A stretch of 64,000 nt of DNA. Origin: Cyclina sinensis. Lineage: Eukaryota > Mollusca > Bivalvia > Venerida > Veneridae. The notes under the pieces were generated by a model. That model did not search any database and had not been told where the DNA came from. It saw nothing but the letters and a program-made list of their open reading frames with translations. Numbering within the stretch: the first letter of the stretch is position 1; every line of letters starts with the position of its first letter. The position numbers were made by a program, and so were the translations under genes. Location: the NCBI GenBank assembly GCA_012932295.1, contig JAAONU010000010.1:27835348-27899347 (forward strand), read 5' to 3'. Shown one piece after another: positions 1-11,172 of the stretch.

Positions 1-168
1 GAGAGCGTCAATTGTCACTTTATTATATTTTGAAATGTTGCAGTATAGCAATCAGTAAATAAATCATTATGTGGTATGGTATATACAAGGCGTTCATTAA
101 ATATGTTTGAGAAATTCAGATTAAGTATTTTATTCGAGAGGTTTAACCGAGAAAAGACAAATTCTTAC

Positions 169-741
169 GGAGGTAAAAACGTTCGGATTTGAAACCAGGC
201 TACAGTCGACTTCATTCTGGAAAAACGTGTTATTGATGATAATGCTCAGAAGTCCTGATGCATCGGTTTCAGTTGAACATGTCCCATGATTTGGTGTCGT
301 TTGAAAACACTTGGCGTAACTCCAGCCAAAAGGATCAGAACACCACGTACTTGGATCAGTATTCTGCCACATTGGGTTTTTAAATTGGTGTGTTTCAACA
401 ATTTCATCATACATCTTACTGCATATTCCACTAGGGCAGATCCTGCGGCCTCTTGGTTTGCTTCCAAAGCAGTTGTTATGATGGTTCTGCTTGCATCTGT
501 TCTTAGTACATTGCCCAGATGCTGCATGTTCTGGCAACACATTTTCTAGTCTACATAAATTACACTGAGCCAGGGATCCGTATGGTAAGGCGCTTGTAAT
601 TTTTTGTACAGTTTGGTCACGGTGGATTAAAGCATTATCACCAACGAATTTCTCTAAACCTTCTTGCAAATATTCCAGACCTTTAGCTCCACGCACCCAG
701 TTCTTATATTTGGGTTTATTCAATTCTTCCTCGATGTCCAT
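169..741 (-). CDS. CXorf38-like (DUF4559) protein, first coding exon (partial)
   Basis: This exon encodes 191 residues and matches the N-terminal domain of the CXorf38 family, whose molecular role is unknown. Seen here: a K-Y-K-N-W-V motif at residues 11-16, then a leucine-rich stretch ending G-L-E-K-F-V (28-33). A Cys/His-rich middle contains a CxxC pair and several further cysteines. A W-containing segment and a D-A-S-G-L-L-S-I-I-I-N-N stretch follow, as in the vertebrate family. I chose the ATG at 741: three codons earlier there is only a TTG, and a good acceptor (polypyrimidine plus CAG, last base 757) puts the exon start at 756 with a 15-base 5' UTR. The exon ends at 169 on a GTAAGA donor in phase 0, so the gene continues left of the window. 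Bivalves carry many proteins with this domain; a link to innate immunity is only inference. Confidence 0.8.
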
Positions 742-756
742 ATTTTTCAAATTAAA

Positions 757-1990
757 CTGAAATAAATTCTCATGTTGTGGTATGATGTCTAATAATACAA
801 AAGTGCAAAGGACATGTAACTACTTCCTACAATTTTTACGAACTATGTTAAAATGAATGAATAAACAATTGACTGTAGAAGAAGTCGTGCAGTTTGACCA
901 AGACCATGATAAAAGTTTGATATGACTAAAGATTATCAACAGTTTCTATGTTAAACGATGAATAAAAAAGGTTGAATTTATTAAGCTATCTCATTAATTA
1001 TTTTATGATGATCAGGGTACTATTTACAAACGTGTTCCCAAATATCCCTCCTGCAGCTCTAATTTTCCTTGTTTTAAGAAAAAAAAAACAAGTATGTACT
1101 TTTTTCAGTTTGATGTTTTAGCACTTAATATAAGCATCCACCTATCTTTATTTTTTGTACTACAGTGAAATCTAATAAGACTTTGTCAGCCCGTAGCGTC
1201 TGTGCATAAGTTATGCGGTGCGTACAGGCACACTATATATAAGGCAAATTTTCTTTTATGTCTCTTTATTTTTATCTATTAAGGTGTTTTCTACTAAAGA
1301 AGGAGAATGTTATACCGATAATAAACATTCCTGGCAAGTTTCATTAACACTGATTAACGTAAGTAAAACAATGAGGATGATACAGTGTAATTATATTGAA
1401 AAATGAAAGGGCCATATCTGTAAAAATAAATTTATTCAGCCAATTCAAAAAAAAACAAAAAGAAAAACGCAACCTCAGTAAATATTTTAAAATAAGTAAG
1501 AAAATGAAGAAACTTTAGTGTAAACATAGTTAAATATGTTAAATATAGTTAAATATTGCATTTTTATTTAATCATGAGCCATCATTAAGGTACAACTGAC
1601 CCATTTAAGCCCACTGAAGAACTCAGCTGAGGTCTTTTGACCGTATATATTGTGTTCATGTCAGAATAATTAAAAAACTAAATCATACTCATTATATATT
1701 CTCTAAAAGGTTTGACTATATTTACGAGAAACTAGCTACAAAAATACACGGCAAAATATACCAGACCTTTTTTTCTGAAACGGAAAACATTAACATTGAC
1801 ACATCTTTATAAAAGATGAAAAGAAAGAATTGTAATGTACAGGTCATCTTAATTAAACATAATCTTGTTAAGATCTACTAAATTATTAATTGAAGAATGC
1901 ATTTCCATGCTTTATAGACAAGAAGAGGAGTTCTTCCAGTTGAATAATGGCTTTTTACCCTTGCAGAATAATTCAGTTACTATGATAATT
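757..1990. other. non-coding stretch upstream of the CXorf38-like exon
   Basis: AT-rich sequence with A- and T-runs. Its right-hand part as read on the minus strand should be intron or 5' flank of the CXorf38-like gene. I see no 5' UTR exon, promoter motif or other gene I can support. Confidence 0.5.
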
Positions 1991-1999
1991 ATTATAGTG

Positions 2000-2165
2000 C
2001 TTTGTCGTTTACATGTACCCCACTGATATTATGATATAAAGTTTTGTGCTAGGTGATGCGTGTTTTAGGTTAAAGATATTGTGATGATTTACCAATCTTT
2101 CAAGATACGTTTATTTATTTTATGTACCGCAAGCGGATTTTACCTACGCCCACAGCAGAGATTAG
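2000..2165. repeat. dispersed repeat, copy 1 (paired with 3800-3970)
   Basis: From a 'ctttgtcgttt' start through 'aggtgatgcgtgttttaggt' to a degenerate SINE tail, this segment matches 3800-3970 in the same orientation. Differences are scattered. The two copies share both the unique part and the SINE-derived part, so they descend from one duplicated segment. No coding capacity. Confidence 0.7.
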
Positions 2166-2365
2166 ATATATATATACTAACGGAAAAAGGAAACGCAACA
2201 ATGACTTTGATCTCATATTGTGATTCTAGTTCTATGTTAACAGTTACAAATTATATTCCATTTCATGGCAAAACAATTTGACCACTCAACCTTATAAAAA
2301 GTTTTTGGTTTATTCTATGGATCGAAATAATCCACACGCATTCATTAGAATAGGATGTCCAAAAT

Positions 2366-2590
2366 CTAGGTGACCTTTCTGTCTAACGTATCCCACAAAT
2401 GTTCTATTGGTGGGAAATCAGGACTGTACGCAGGCCATGGGAGGACTTCGACGTTGTTAGCCTCTAGAAATTCCTGATTACCTCTTGCCACGTGACATCG
2501 CGCATCATCCTGCTGGAATAGAACATTATGACGTCTCACAAAGGGAACAACGTGAGGGACTAGAACAGTTTCAAAGGAATCGATTAGCCG
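2366..2590 (-). pseudogene. Tc1-like transposase, C-terminal DDE fragment
   Basis: Reading the minus strand gives about 74 residues of a Tc1/mariner-type (DDE_3) transposase C-terminus. It includes the Q-Q-D-D-A-R-C-H block with the second catalytic Asp and the P-W-P-A-Y-S-P-D block. The I-E-H-L-W-D block with the third acidic residue follows, and a TAG at 2366-2368 ends the frame. An in-frame TGA lies just upstream near 2592, and I find no N-terminal domain or first Asp, so the copy is dead. Toward 2172, 'aacggaaaaaggaaacgcaac' beside TATATA may be the decayed inverted-repeat end of the same element (inference). A full transposase would be about 340 residues. Confidence 0.88.
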
Positions 2591-3235
2591 TCAAAATACA
2601 TTCTATGAAGATGAGAAGAGTCTTGTAGCCGTGTCAGATAAAATTATATATAACACGCATTTGTTTCTTATAATTTTCAACGTTCCTAAACCGAAGAAAG
2701 AAAAAAGTATGAGTTGTCCACTATCTGAACGCAGTTAACACTTTGGTATATGTAAAACAGTATTTTAACAAGTTGATAAGTATCTTTCATCGATAAATCA
2801 ATTTTCTTTTAGATAACGAGTTCGGGTTTATATTGTTATTTCCGCCCGAATAGTTGTTTATTTTTTGTTGTTTTATTTCAGAAGACGAAGAAAACAAAGC
2901 AGTTTAAATTTTAGTGTTAAAGATGATAAAAATCAAAACGTTTACTGATTTGTGAACGCCTGAATTCTTTCCGACACGTAAATTGTTATACATTATAGAT
3001 GGGTATAACGATTCTTAAAACGAAAATTATTTTGTCTATCTAAATATCTATAGCAACAGCCTTGCAGAATTTTGCAATCTGTTTGCTTTTTCTCTATTAA
3101 CATTCCGGTCAAAAACCTAGAAATGTTAATGTATTTCTTTCTTTTTCTTTTTCGTTCATACTTTCTTACAAGACAATAAATGTGACGTGATGTGAAAAAA
3201 TCAACATTCTTCTCAATTTTACATCATCGAGAAAA

Positions 3236-3256
3236 TGACGTCAAAGTTTGACGTCA
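3236..3256. promoter_or_regulatory. two perfect TGACGTCA (CRE) palindromes
   Basis: Two identical 8-bp cAMP-response-element palindromes start 13 bp apart (3236-3243 and 3249-3256), with 5 bp between them. TGACGTCA is the CREB/ATF consensus. No gene start is visible nearby, so function is untested. A third copy lies at about 38927. Confidence 0.4.
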
Positions 3257-3799
3257 TAAACCATTTAACGGTTTTCAGCAAAAAAACTCTGCTCTCTCTA
3301 TATGAGTAAAGTCTTGTCTGAAAATTCCGTGTTAAGTCTTCAAAGGTTACTGATTTGGATCTCACAGCAACTTAGCAACAATGTCCCATGTTGCATGTTA
3401 CGTGGTATGATGTCCATAATTTGAAAATGATTAATTTAAATTGTAAATAAGCTGCGATTATTAAACTATTAGTGTGTCTTCTAGTTGTCACTTTAGCTTG
3501 AGTTTTATTTGCAAAGAATCTGCACAATATTGCAGACTACTGTCTATTTTTTAATCAGAAAAAAATATTGCCAAAACATTAAATAAATAGCAAGAAAAAA
3601 ACATGATGACATTTCAGTGTTGCTAAAAATAGAAATTCAGTTTCGCATAAGAACGAATATATTGAATATATGGGATATTCCACGCTTGGATACTTATTAT
3701 TTCTTAAATCCATTTTGCTTTGTAAAGAAGATGAGTTCAAAATCTAAAAAGTTAAACAAGAGGTTTTTGAACTTTAAATCAAATTCAAATACAAGTATA

Positions 3800-4095
3800 T
3801 TTGTGCTTTGTCGTTTTACTGTACCTCACTGATATGATGATATAAATAGTTGAGCTAGGTGATGCGTGTTTTAGGTCAAAGATAATGCGATGATTTATCT
3901 CTGTCAAGATATTTTTTTTTATCTTCTGTACCGGATGACGATTTTATCGACGTCTATAGAAGAGATTTGTTTTGTTATGTTGTGGGAATATTTTGCAAGG
4001 TACAAACATTATTACATTTAAGAGACATTCATGCTATATTGTAAGTGGCTAAAGTCTTCTCAACAGAGAATACCAGGTATAAAAGGCAAGATTCT
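3800..4095 (-). repeat. dispersed repeat copy 2 with decayed SINE
   Basis: The first part matches 2000-2165. From about 3898 it aligns to the 3' half of the SINE at 51794-52117 read in reverse: a 'taccgg' core, an 'agaagagatt' block, a 'ttgtggg' block, then the 'agagacat' block near 4020. Divergence is high, so it is an old copy. Confidence 0.6.
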
Positions 4096-4099
4096 GATT

Positions 4100-6030
4100 T
4101 GTAAGTCAAATTAATACATGCGTTCTATCCCACTTAATGTGTTTTCTAAGTTCAGAGTTAAACAGTGTTACAACTATTTTGGGGAAAAAAAGTTGTTTTT
4201 TATATGTTTTTTGAACCCAAGGATTGCTTTTCACAGTTCTCTCATATGACCTCTAGATTTGCATAGACCTCTAGTTATCGGAGCTGATGATTTCGATTTT
4301 GCAAATATTCAAGTTTCAAACTAAACCAAGAAAATACCAGTGAAAACCGTCTCAGCATTTTTTTTTGTAGATTTAACAGTTTAAGCTATTGTTTGATAAC
4401 GAAGTTATTCACTGATCGGAGTAAGCGATGTTTGCGTCACAAACACATTTGAGACTACACTCCTGTATGAGATTGTCAAATTGAAATATTTGACCAAGTC
4501 TAAAGAAGTCAGAGGCAAACATGTAACCTCTATGGTATTTGCAAGATGTTAAACTGAAATGAGTCAATGACGAAGTTATTGACAAAGCATAACGCACTTT
4601 CAGGCCGATGCAACTGACTTTTACTACATATTGTCAGAAGTTTTCTTGAGATATTAACGACATTGGCCGACATTTAGAGTTTGCAAAATACTTCCCTATG
4701 TTATAAACTATTAAGCTATATTTTGAACTTAATTTGTTAAGTATCGAATTTTTACGTGCAAACATTCTGACCAAGTGTAATAAAGACTGGCTCAAAAGTT
4801 TGCCTTTTTAGTGAGTTGAAATGTTGCCGTAAGTGGTCAATCACAAAAGCTGTTAAAGAAAGAAGATCAGATAATGCCAACACGCGCACTTGTTTTGCTT
4901 TAAAGAATTGATTTATACTTTTTCCATGCTAGATATTCTTAAAAATAACCTACTTTGTGACACAAGTATCCTCTAGATTAAACTCATGTCACAGAGGGAT
5001 GTGTCCATTATTGAAATATTTATAACATTTTAAGGCTTTCCATCATAACTGAAATATTAAAATTGAAATTCTATAAAAGCAGACACAAATCCTATTATAT
5101 GACTACCAATTTTCTGTTTTTTTACGCGATCATTTACCCAATTGTGGCATAAAATACGTTGAACTCAGTCTTTTTATTCACACAGGTTGTCTCGTAAGAA
5201 ATAATAAAAAAGTAAATCAATGAAAGAAGAAGGATGCAGTTACATTTATATTTATTCAAGCTAACAAACGTTACAAAAAGTCCTACTGTCAAATAGAATG
5301 TAAATTATCACGAGACGAATTTGCCGATTTGTGGAAGTAATTGCAGCGTTTTGATTGTATGTAGCTGAAGCACCTATTTATAGGCATATTAAATTGACAT
5401 TTCCTTTAGGACAAAGCCTCTTGATATTTGCTAAAATTGACAAAAAATATCAAGATAATGATTGAAGTGATCTTTTCTAAAAAAAACGGACAACTAAAAT
5501 AAACACAGAAACTACCGAACACATTGTTTGTTTGACACTTACGTAAAATTATTCAACATTTATTTTTATTTTTTTAATGAATGAAACTCCTTACTCGTCT
5601 AGTCGATCATGAGTGTCACTCAGAAAAGTGCCGTCTTTAAAAAATGCAGCATTTCTTTCTTTTTTTTCATCATGTACTTCCCCCCAAAAAGAAACATACA
5701 CCACATTCTTATATTTTGGTTTAGCACATATATCAACATTATTTGGTTTAGCTTAAAAGAATATCCGGATAGCGGGTTCGGCTCCGGATGACATCTCTAG
5801 TTCTTATACTGAAGAACGAGAAAATTTTGTCTTCCCTATTGTTTAAACGAACTAAATCTTAATATGTAAAACAGCATGTCTAACTTTCAGACTCATCATA
5901 TCCATATATCGATATATCCACAGTTTTTAGATAACGAGTGTACTCGGATGTGTGCACCTGGAGAAGAAAAGGATAACACAATAATTACATAATAGTTAAA
6001 AATGTTTTGGTGTTATAAATGGAAAGAATA
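4100..6030. other. no gene seen
   Basis: AT-rich sequence with short open frames only (62 codons at most) and no family I recognise. No RNA gene, clear transposon end or tandem repeat was found. Confidence 0.5.
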
Positions 6031-6468
6031 TACTAAACTTGAAATAATAGTCTTATTTTCTTTCCAACCATACTCACTGTGTGGTTGCAATGATAACCAT
6101 ACTGGTAAGGGGGAGTACCGCTGTTCTTTAAGGAAGAAGCTAACGTTTTTAGTTTTGCACACTTTCCAAGATTTTGTTTGGATGCCTGGTTTCAAAGCAA
6201 CTTTTTTTTCCTATTTGACCCGTACGTTTACGTGTTGTTTATGCTTAATTAAAACATGCTAACTTAAGCAGAGACAGACAATGATGGACTGCGTGGAAGT
6301 CTGCATCAAGTTTATTGATATAAAGTATGCTGCAGAAATCAATAAAATACAATTAACTTCAAGGTGAAATATAAAATAATAATTCTTTGTAACTTGAGAT
6401 AGTATGGGGTGATCTTAGAACAATAATAAACTTGTTTGACTGTTTCCTATTTTCCTATTCTAATTTGA

Positions 6469-8070
6469 ACAAGAAGCGCCGCAATGCGACGAAAACCAGG
6501 TTTTCAACGACCAAGTATTGATGTGGCAGGAATTAGGAAGAGATATGGCAGTGAAGTAAAAATGATGCTGTAATTTTGGTACCAACACAGAAAGTCGGTT
6601 TCAATAGTTCAAAATAAAACTAAATCAGATACCTGAGTAGCAATGCCAGGCTGTATTTTCATGTAAGCTACACACCTGCCAAGTTGAGTATCAATAGGTC
6701 AAAGTGTGCTGAACATATTGAGTAGAAGCTGAAAATTCTATTGTGAGCAAGTGACCGTGACCTTGCTTCGAGATATCTAAGTAACAATCCCAAGCTGCAT
6801 CTTAATATAAGCAACCCACACAGCAAGTTTGGTGTCAACAGGTCAACGCAAACTCAAGTTATTACGTGAAAACTTAATTTCTTTTTTAAAGAAACAGTGA
6901 CCTTGACCTTGTTTACAGACACCTGGGTAGCAATCCCAAGTTGCATCTTGATATCAGCTACTCATACACTAAATTTAGTGTCAATAGGTCTAAGGAAACT
7001 CAAGTTATTATGCGGAGACCGAATTTCTATTTTTAGCAACAATGACATTACTTGATCACAGACATCTGAGTAGCAGTTTCGAGTAGCGTCTTGAAATAAG
7101 CTTCACAGCTAACTCAATTTATTATGTGGAAACTGAATTTCTATTTTTAGCAACAGTGACCTTGACCTTTATCAAAGACACCTGGGTAGCAATCCCAAGC
7201 TGCCTCTTGAAATAAGCTACCCATACACCAAGTTAGGCGTCAATACGCAAAAGCAAACTCAAGTAATTGAGGGGAAACTGAATTTCTATTTCTAGCATCT
7301 ATGTCGTTGACCTTGATCACAGACACCTAGGTAGCAATCCCAAGCTGCCTCTTGATATAAGCTACTCATACACCAAGTTAGGCGTCAATACGCCAAAGCA
7401 AACTCAAGTAATTGAGGGGAAACTGAATTTCTATTTCTAGCATCTATGTCGTTGACCTTGATCACAGACACCTGGGTAGCAATCCCAAGCTGCCTCTTAA
7501 TATAAGCTACCCATACACCAAGTTAAGCGTCAATAGACCAAAGCAAACTCAAGTAATTGAGCAGAAACTGAATTTCTATTTTTAAACAGTGACCTTTACC
7601 TTGATCACAGACACCTAGGTAGCAATGCCAAGCTGCCCCTTGACATAAGCTACCCACATGCCAAGTTTGGTGTCAATAGGCCAAAGCAAACTAAAGTTAT
7701 TGGGCGGAAACTGAATTTCTATTTTTAGCAACAGCGACCTTGACCTTGATCACAGACACCTGGGTAGCAATACCAAACTGCCTCTTGATATAAGCTACCC
7801 ATACACCAAGTTTGGGGTCAATAGATCAAAGCAAACTCAAGTTATCATGCGGAAACTAAATTTCTATTTTTAGCAATAGTGACCTTGACCTTGATTACAG
7901 ACACCTGGGTAGCAATCCAAAGCTGCCTCTTGATCTATGCTACCCATACACCAAGTTTGGCGTCAATAGGCCAAAGCAAACGCAAGTTATTGAGCGGAAA
8001 CCAAAAGTTGACGCCCGCCCGCCGACTTCAGCATTACAATAACCAGTTTTCGTTGAAAACCTGGTTAAAA
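6469..8070 (+). mobile_element. non-autonomous pearl-like/Helitron-like element with tandem core
   Basis: The element opens with 'acaagaagcgccgcaatgcg' and 'AACCAGGTTTTCAACG'. It closes with 'CGTTGAAAACCTGGTT', the reverse complement of that 16-base motif. Between them lie about nine ~145-bp units. A second copy with the same ends but about three units lies at 46272-47027. The empty site is at 22229-22256, where the flanks meet without the element and no clear target duplication is seen. Known bivalve pearl and Helitron-derived elements have this layout of short conserved ends around ~150-bp repeats. The assignment to Helitrons is inference; there is no coding sequence. Confidence 0.8.
6760..8000 (+). 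repeat. ~145-bp tandem repeats inside the element
   Basis: The landmark 'cctgggtagc' or 'cctaggtagc' recurs at about 7181, 7326, 7471, 7614, 7759 and 7904, giving a 143-145 bp period, with more diverged units on the left. Every unit contains a 'gtgaccttgacctt' box and a 'caccaagtt' box. Units at 7181-7613 are most alike, which fits recent unequal exchange within the array. Confidence 0.9.
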
Positions 8071-9360
8071 ATTCAAAGAACACTATTAACACCAATAGTG
8101 AACTGTTATGGGGGGGGGGGGGTATTGCGTAGCCTTATTTGATTATCTGGAAATTGTTTCGGCGTAGCTGTATTAAAATCGATTTTGGTCTACATAATTT
8201 GTAATGAAATTGTTAGATACAAGTAGGAATTTGCCTTTGGAGCAGAATCCGTAATTGATAGTTTAACTGCGTCTGAAAATAATGCATGTAATTGTAACAT
8301 AAATACAGCCATAAATCAAATATGAAAACGTTTCAACCATGATTTTTCTTACTATAATGCTATAAAATGAATAAATTTAAATATTTAATTTATTTAATTG
8401 AAAAATGATATTGACATGTTTAGTATGAAACTCAATTTTTTTGTATTGTTTATATCCTAAACTGTCATGGACGTACGATTACTATTCGCGTTCAATATTG
8501 GCATTCATTTTGCACTGTATCTACGGCGAAAATTTGTTTTGAAGATATATTTTGTTTGTGCTTAAGTGATATTGACAACTTATTGACAGGATGAAAGAAA
8601 TGCATTTTTATTGGAAATCAATAAAGATCACCTTGTATAGCTTTGTTTTATTATTTATCCAACATTGCCTTGTGTTTGAATAGAATAACATGACTACCCC
8701 TTTGAAATGTTCAAAAGCCTATTTATATTCTTTGATCAATAAAGACACATTTATATGAAAGATTTTAGCGTATTTGCTTATACCTGTCTGAAAAATATGT
8801 AATGATAATGTAAGGTATTCTGGAGGACAGCGATTATGTGCCGCTTTATGTCTCGTCAGAAAGACATTTATCAATGTTAGTAGATATAAGCCGAGTATTG
8901 ATCTAGCTTACCCTGTATTACAAACACAGGGTGATTTACTATTAGAACTATGGTCCCAATCGTATCAAATAATCTTACAATTAATTACCTTAATAAAAAA
9001 TGGTTGGCAGGCATATATTTATTTCCAGAATGGTACACCAAGCAAAGAAAATAATGCGTTCCAAAGCATATATTCTTACTGCTTTATTGAGCTTTATTTG
9101 ATTGCATGCGGTAGCAGCATGACGTTCTTATCGTTATGCTAGTAAATTTGATATTTTCTATAGTTGTTGTTGAAGAATGCGGCAAAGCAATTAAGGCATG
9201 TTATGTGTACTGCTTTCTTTTAAACATGTGGTCAAACGTTGGAGTCACTTAAGACATTTTTTTTTTGTTTTTGTTGCGCGCGCTTTCTGAAATACTGATT
9301 TATCGTTACACCCCTTTCAAAATTGCATGTATCAGTTTTATCAGTTTGAACAGCGATGCT
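8071..9360. other. block A non-coding sequence between insertions
   Basis: Matches 22250-23175 of block B apart from an extra ~300 bp near 8340-8640. A 13-14 base G run lies at about 8110. No gene seen. Confidence 0.6.
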
Positions 9361-11163
9361 CTCTCTGTATTTGAGCTTATTTATCGTTGGTACCGGTTGC
9401 CTATATGACCGACGCCCCCTGAAGAGATTAGTTATTTTATGTTGCAGGGCCAGATCCAGAAATTTCTGACTGGGGGTGGGGGGGGGGGGGGCTTGTGGGA
9501 AGGTACGGAAGTGGGTGACCCCCTTTCGTAGGCGGGGGGGGGCTTAGGGGGCCTCCCCCAAGAACATTTTCTAAAAAGGTGGAGTAAATGGCTCATTTTG
9601 GTGCGTTTTAGGCATAAAAATATAATGAAATTTGTGCGAGAATTTAAGAGAAATATACCGGTATTCTTTGAAATGTTCAACTAAAGCAAAAACCATATAA
9701 CAAGTTTTAACTTTTTTTATTTTATATTTATTAAGTCGTCTGAAACAAATAATTTACCAATAAATTAATTGGCATAACAAATAACAACGTCATCACAATA
9801 TCCATTCTCCTCGCAATGATCTCCCCTTTATTCTTTGGAAAGATCCCTGCAGACACGGGCTAACCTTAGCTGGATTTCAGCTATATGTATACATGTATGA
9901 ACGTTTCTAAATATTTTGTTTTCTCTGTTTAGTTGAGTTACAATTGAAATTGCATCGATTAAACATGCCTGGGTGTAATGAAATTTTAAAAAAATGTAAC
10001 TTGAAAAAAAGTTAAAAAATTTTGTTTATTTACTTTCGACCATCATCACGTGACATGATTGTCGGAAGTGATTACTGTACTGAAAGTATGGAAGGTTTGT
10101 AACCGCTGTGTGGAGTTTGCAGCATTCGGAACACCTCTGGCGACTTCAATAAGTCTTTATACGAAGTTGTTGGAAAAGACCGAGTTGTTACGATTGGAGT
10201 TTGCACAATATCATCAGGCAACTGATCATGGTCAGCAGACGCTCATTTAACAACTTTATCGAATACGTCAAGGTAACTAGACGCTTGAAAACTATACATC
10301 ATGATCAGTCTGGAGAACTCTTGGATAATCCGTGCCACCGAAAATACGGTACATTGTATACACGGCTATAAAGATGCGAACTCGTTATCAGTTGTTACTC
10401 AATATTGCATGACCATTGCAAATTGAAAGGTTGACTGTGTTTCTGTTACGAGGCATCGTCGGTGACCCCCGGTACATATTCCGCACAACTACATTATGTA
10501 CCGTGGGATAATTGACTGCTGATTATTCGTTTTCATGAATATTTATTAGCAAAGGGATGTAACTCTTCGTCGAATGAGAAGCCGCATTACAAATAGACAC
10601 TCTTCAGTGTCGGGAGTAGGCATAATGACAAGTTACTTAAAATAGACGTATTTCCCAGGATTTAAACATAGGCGCGGACGGCAAATTGTAACAAGTAATT
10701 TCAATGGCTGAGATTCCGCAAGGGAAATCTTATGGAAACCAATGAAAGTAGGTAATGAATTATTCATGGGTACGAAATTTTACCAGCCAATTGTCCCACG
10801 GTAGATAAATAGAGTGAAACGGAATGGATCGAACGTGGGTTTCCGACGATGGTTACGAGGTGACAAGAGCTAAAAATGTATAAGAGTCTTAAAAAATGAG
10901 CCCTTTTATTTTTTGCAATGGGCCAGCTGGAGGGGCTTGGGCCCTATAAGCCCCCCGGTTAATCCGGGCCTGTGTTGTGGGGGTGGTGCAGGATACATAA
11001 ATCATCCCATTCCAGAGACACCCTTGGTTCTTTTTCAAGCTCAGTGTATAGCACTGACACTTGGGACCTCATCCGAAAGACTATTAGAAATGTTACTGGA
11101 AGAGCGGGGGATCGAACTCAGGACCCCTGTTTACCAGTCCAGCGTGGACCACATCCGCTCCTT
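9361..11163 (-). mobile_element. V-SINE/RUDI-like SINE, split by a DNA transposon
   Basis: The SINE occupies 10978-11163 (tRNA-like head and body) and 9361-9444 (3' tail), about 270 bp, read on the minus strand. The head has a box B-like sequence at 11109-11125 whose reverse complement contains GTTCGATCC, with GAGCGG/CCGCTC ends that can pair. The tail ends in 'gagctcaaatacagagag'-like sequence, comparable to the GA-rich end of the copy at 51794-52117. Direct repeats AGCGATGCT (9352-9360) and AGCTATGCT (11164-11172) flank it. Block B near 23170 has the single, uninterrupted 'agctatgct'. Superfamily placement rests on the 'attaaaccgag' type central block of the sister copy. Confidence 0.82.
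9445..10972. mobile_element. 1.5-kb non-autonomous DNA transposon inserted in the SINE
   Basis: It begins CAGGGCCAGATCCAG and ends with the complement-like GGTTAATCCGGGCCTG. The flanking 5-bp direct repeat TGTTG (9440-9444 and 10973-10977) marks the insertion. The intact SINE has this sequence once, as 'ttggttgtggg' in reverse at about 52010. CAG(G/T)G ends and a short target duplication suggest a hAT-related element, which is inference. Its inside has G-rich runs (9473-9545) and no transposase frame, so it cannot move by itself. Confidence 0.8.
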
Positions 11164-11172
11164 AGCTATGCT

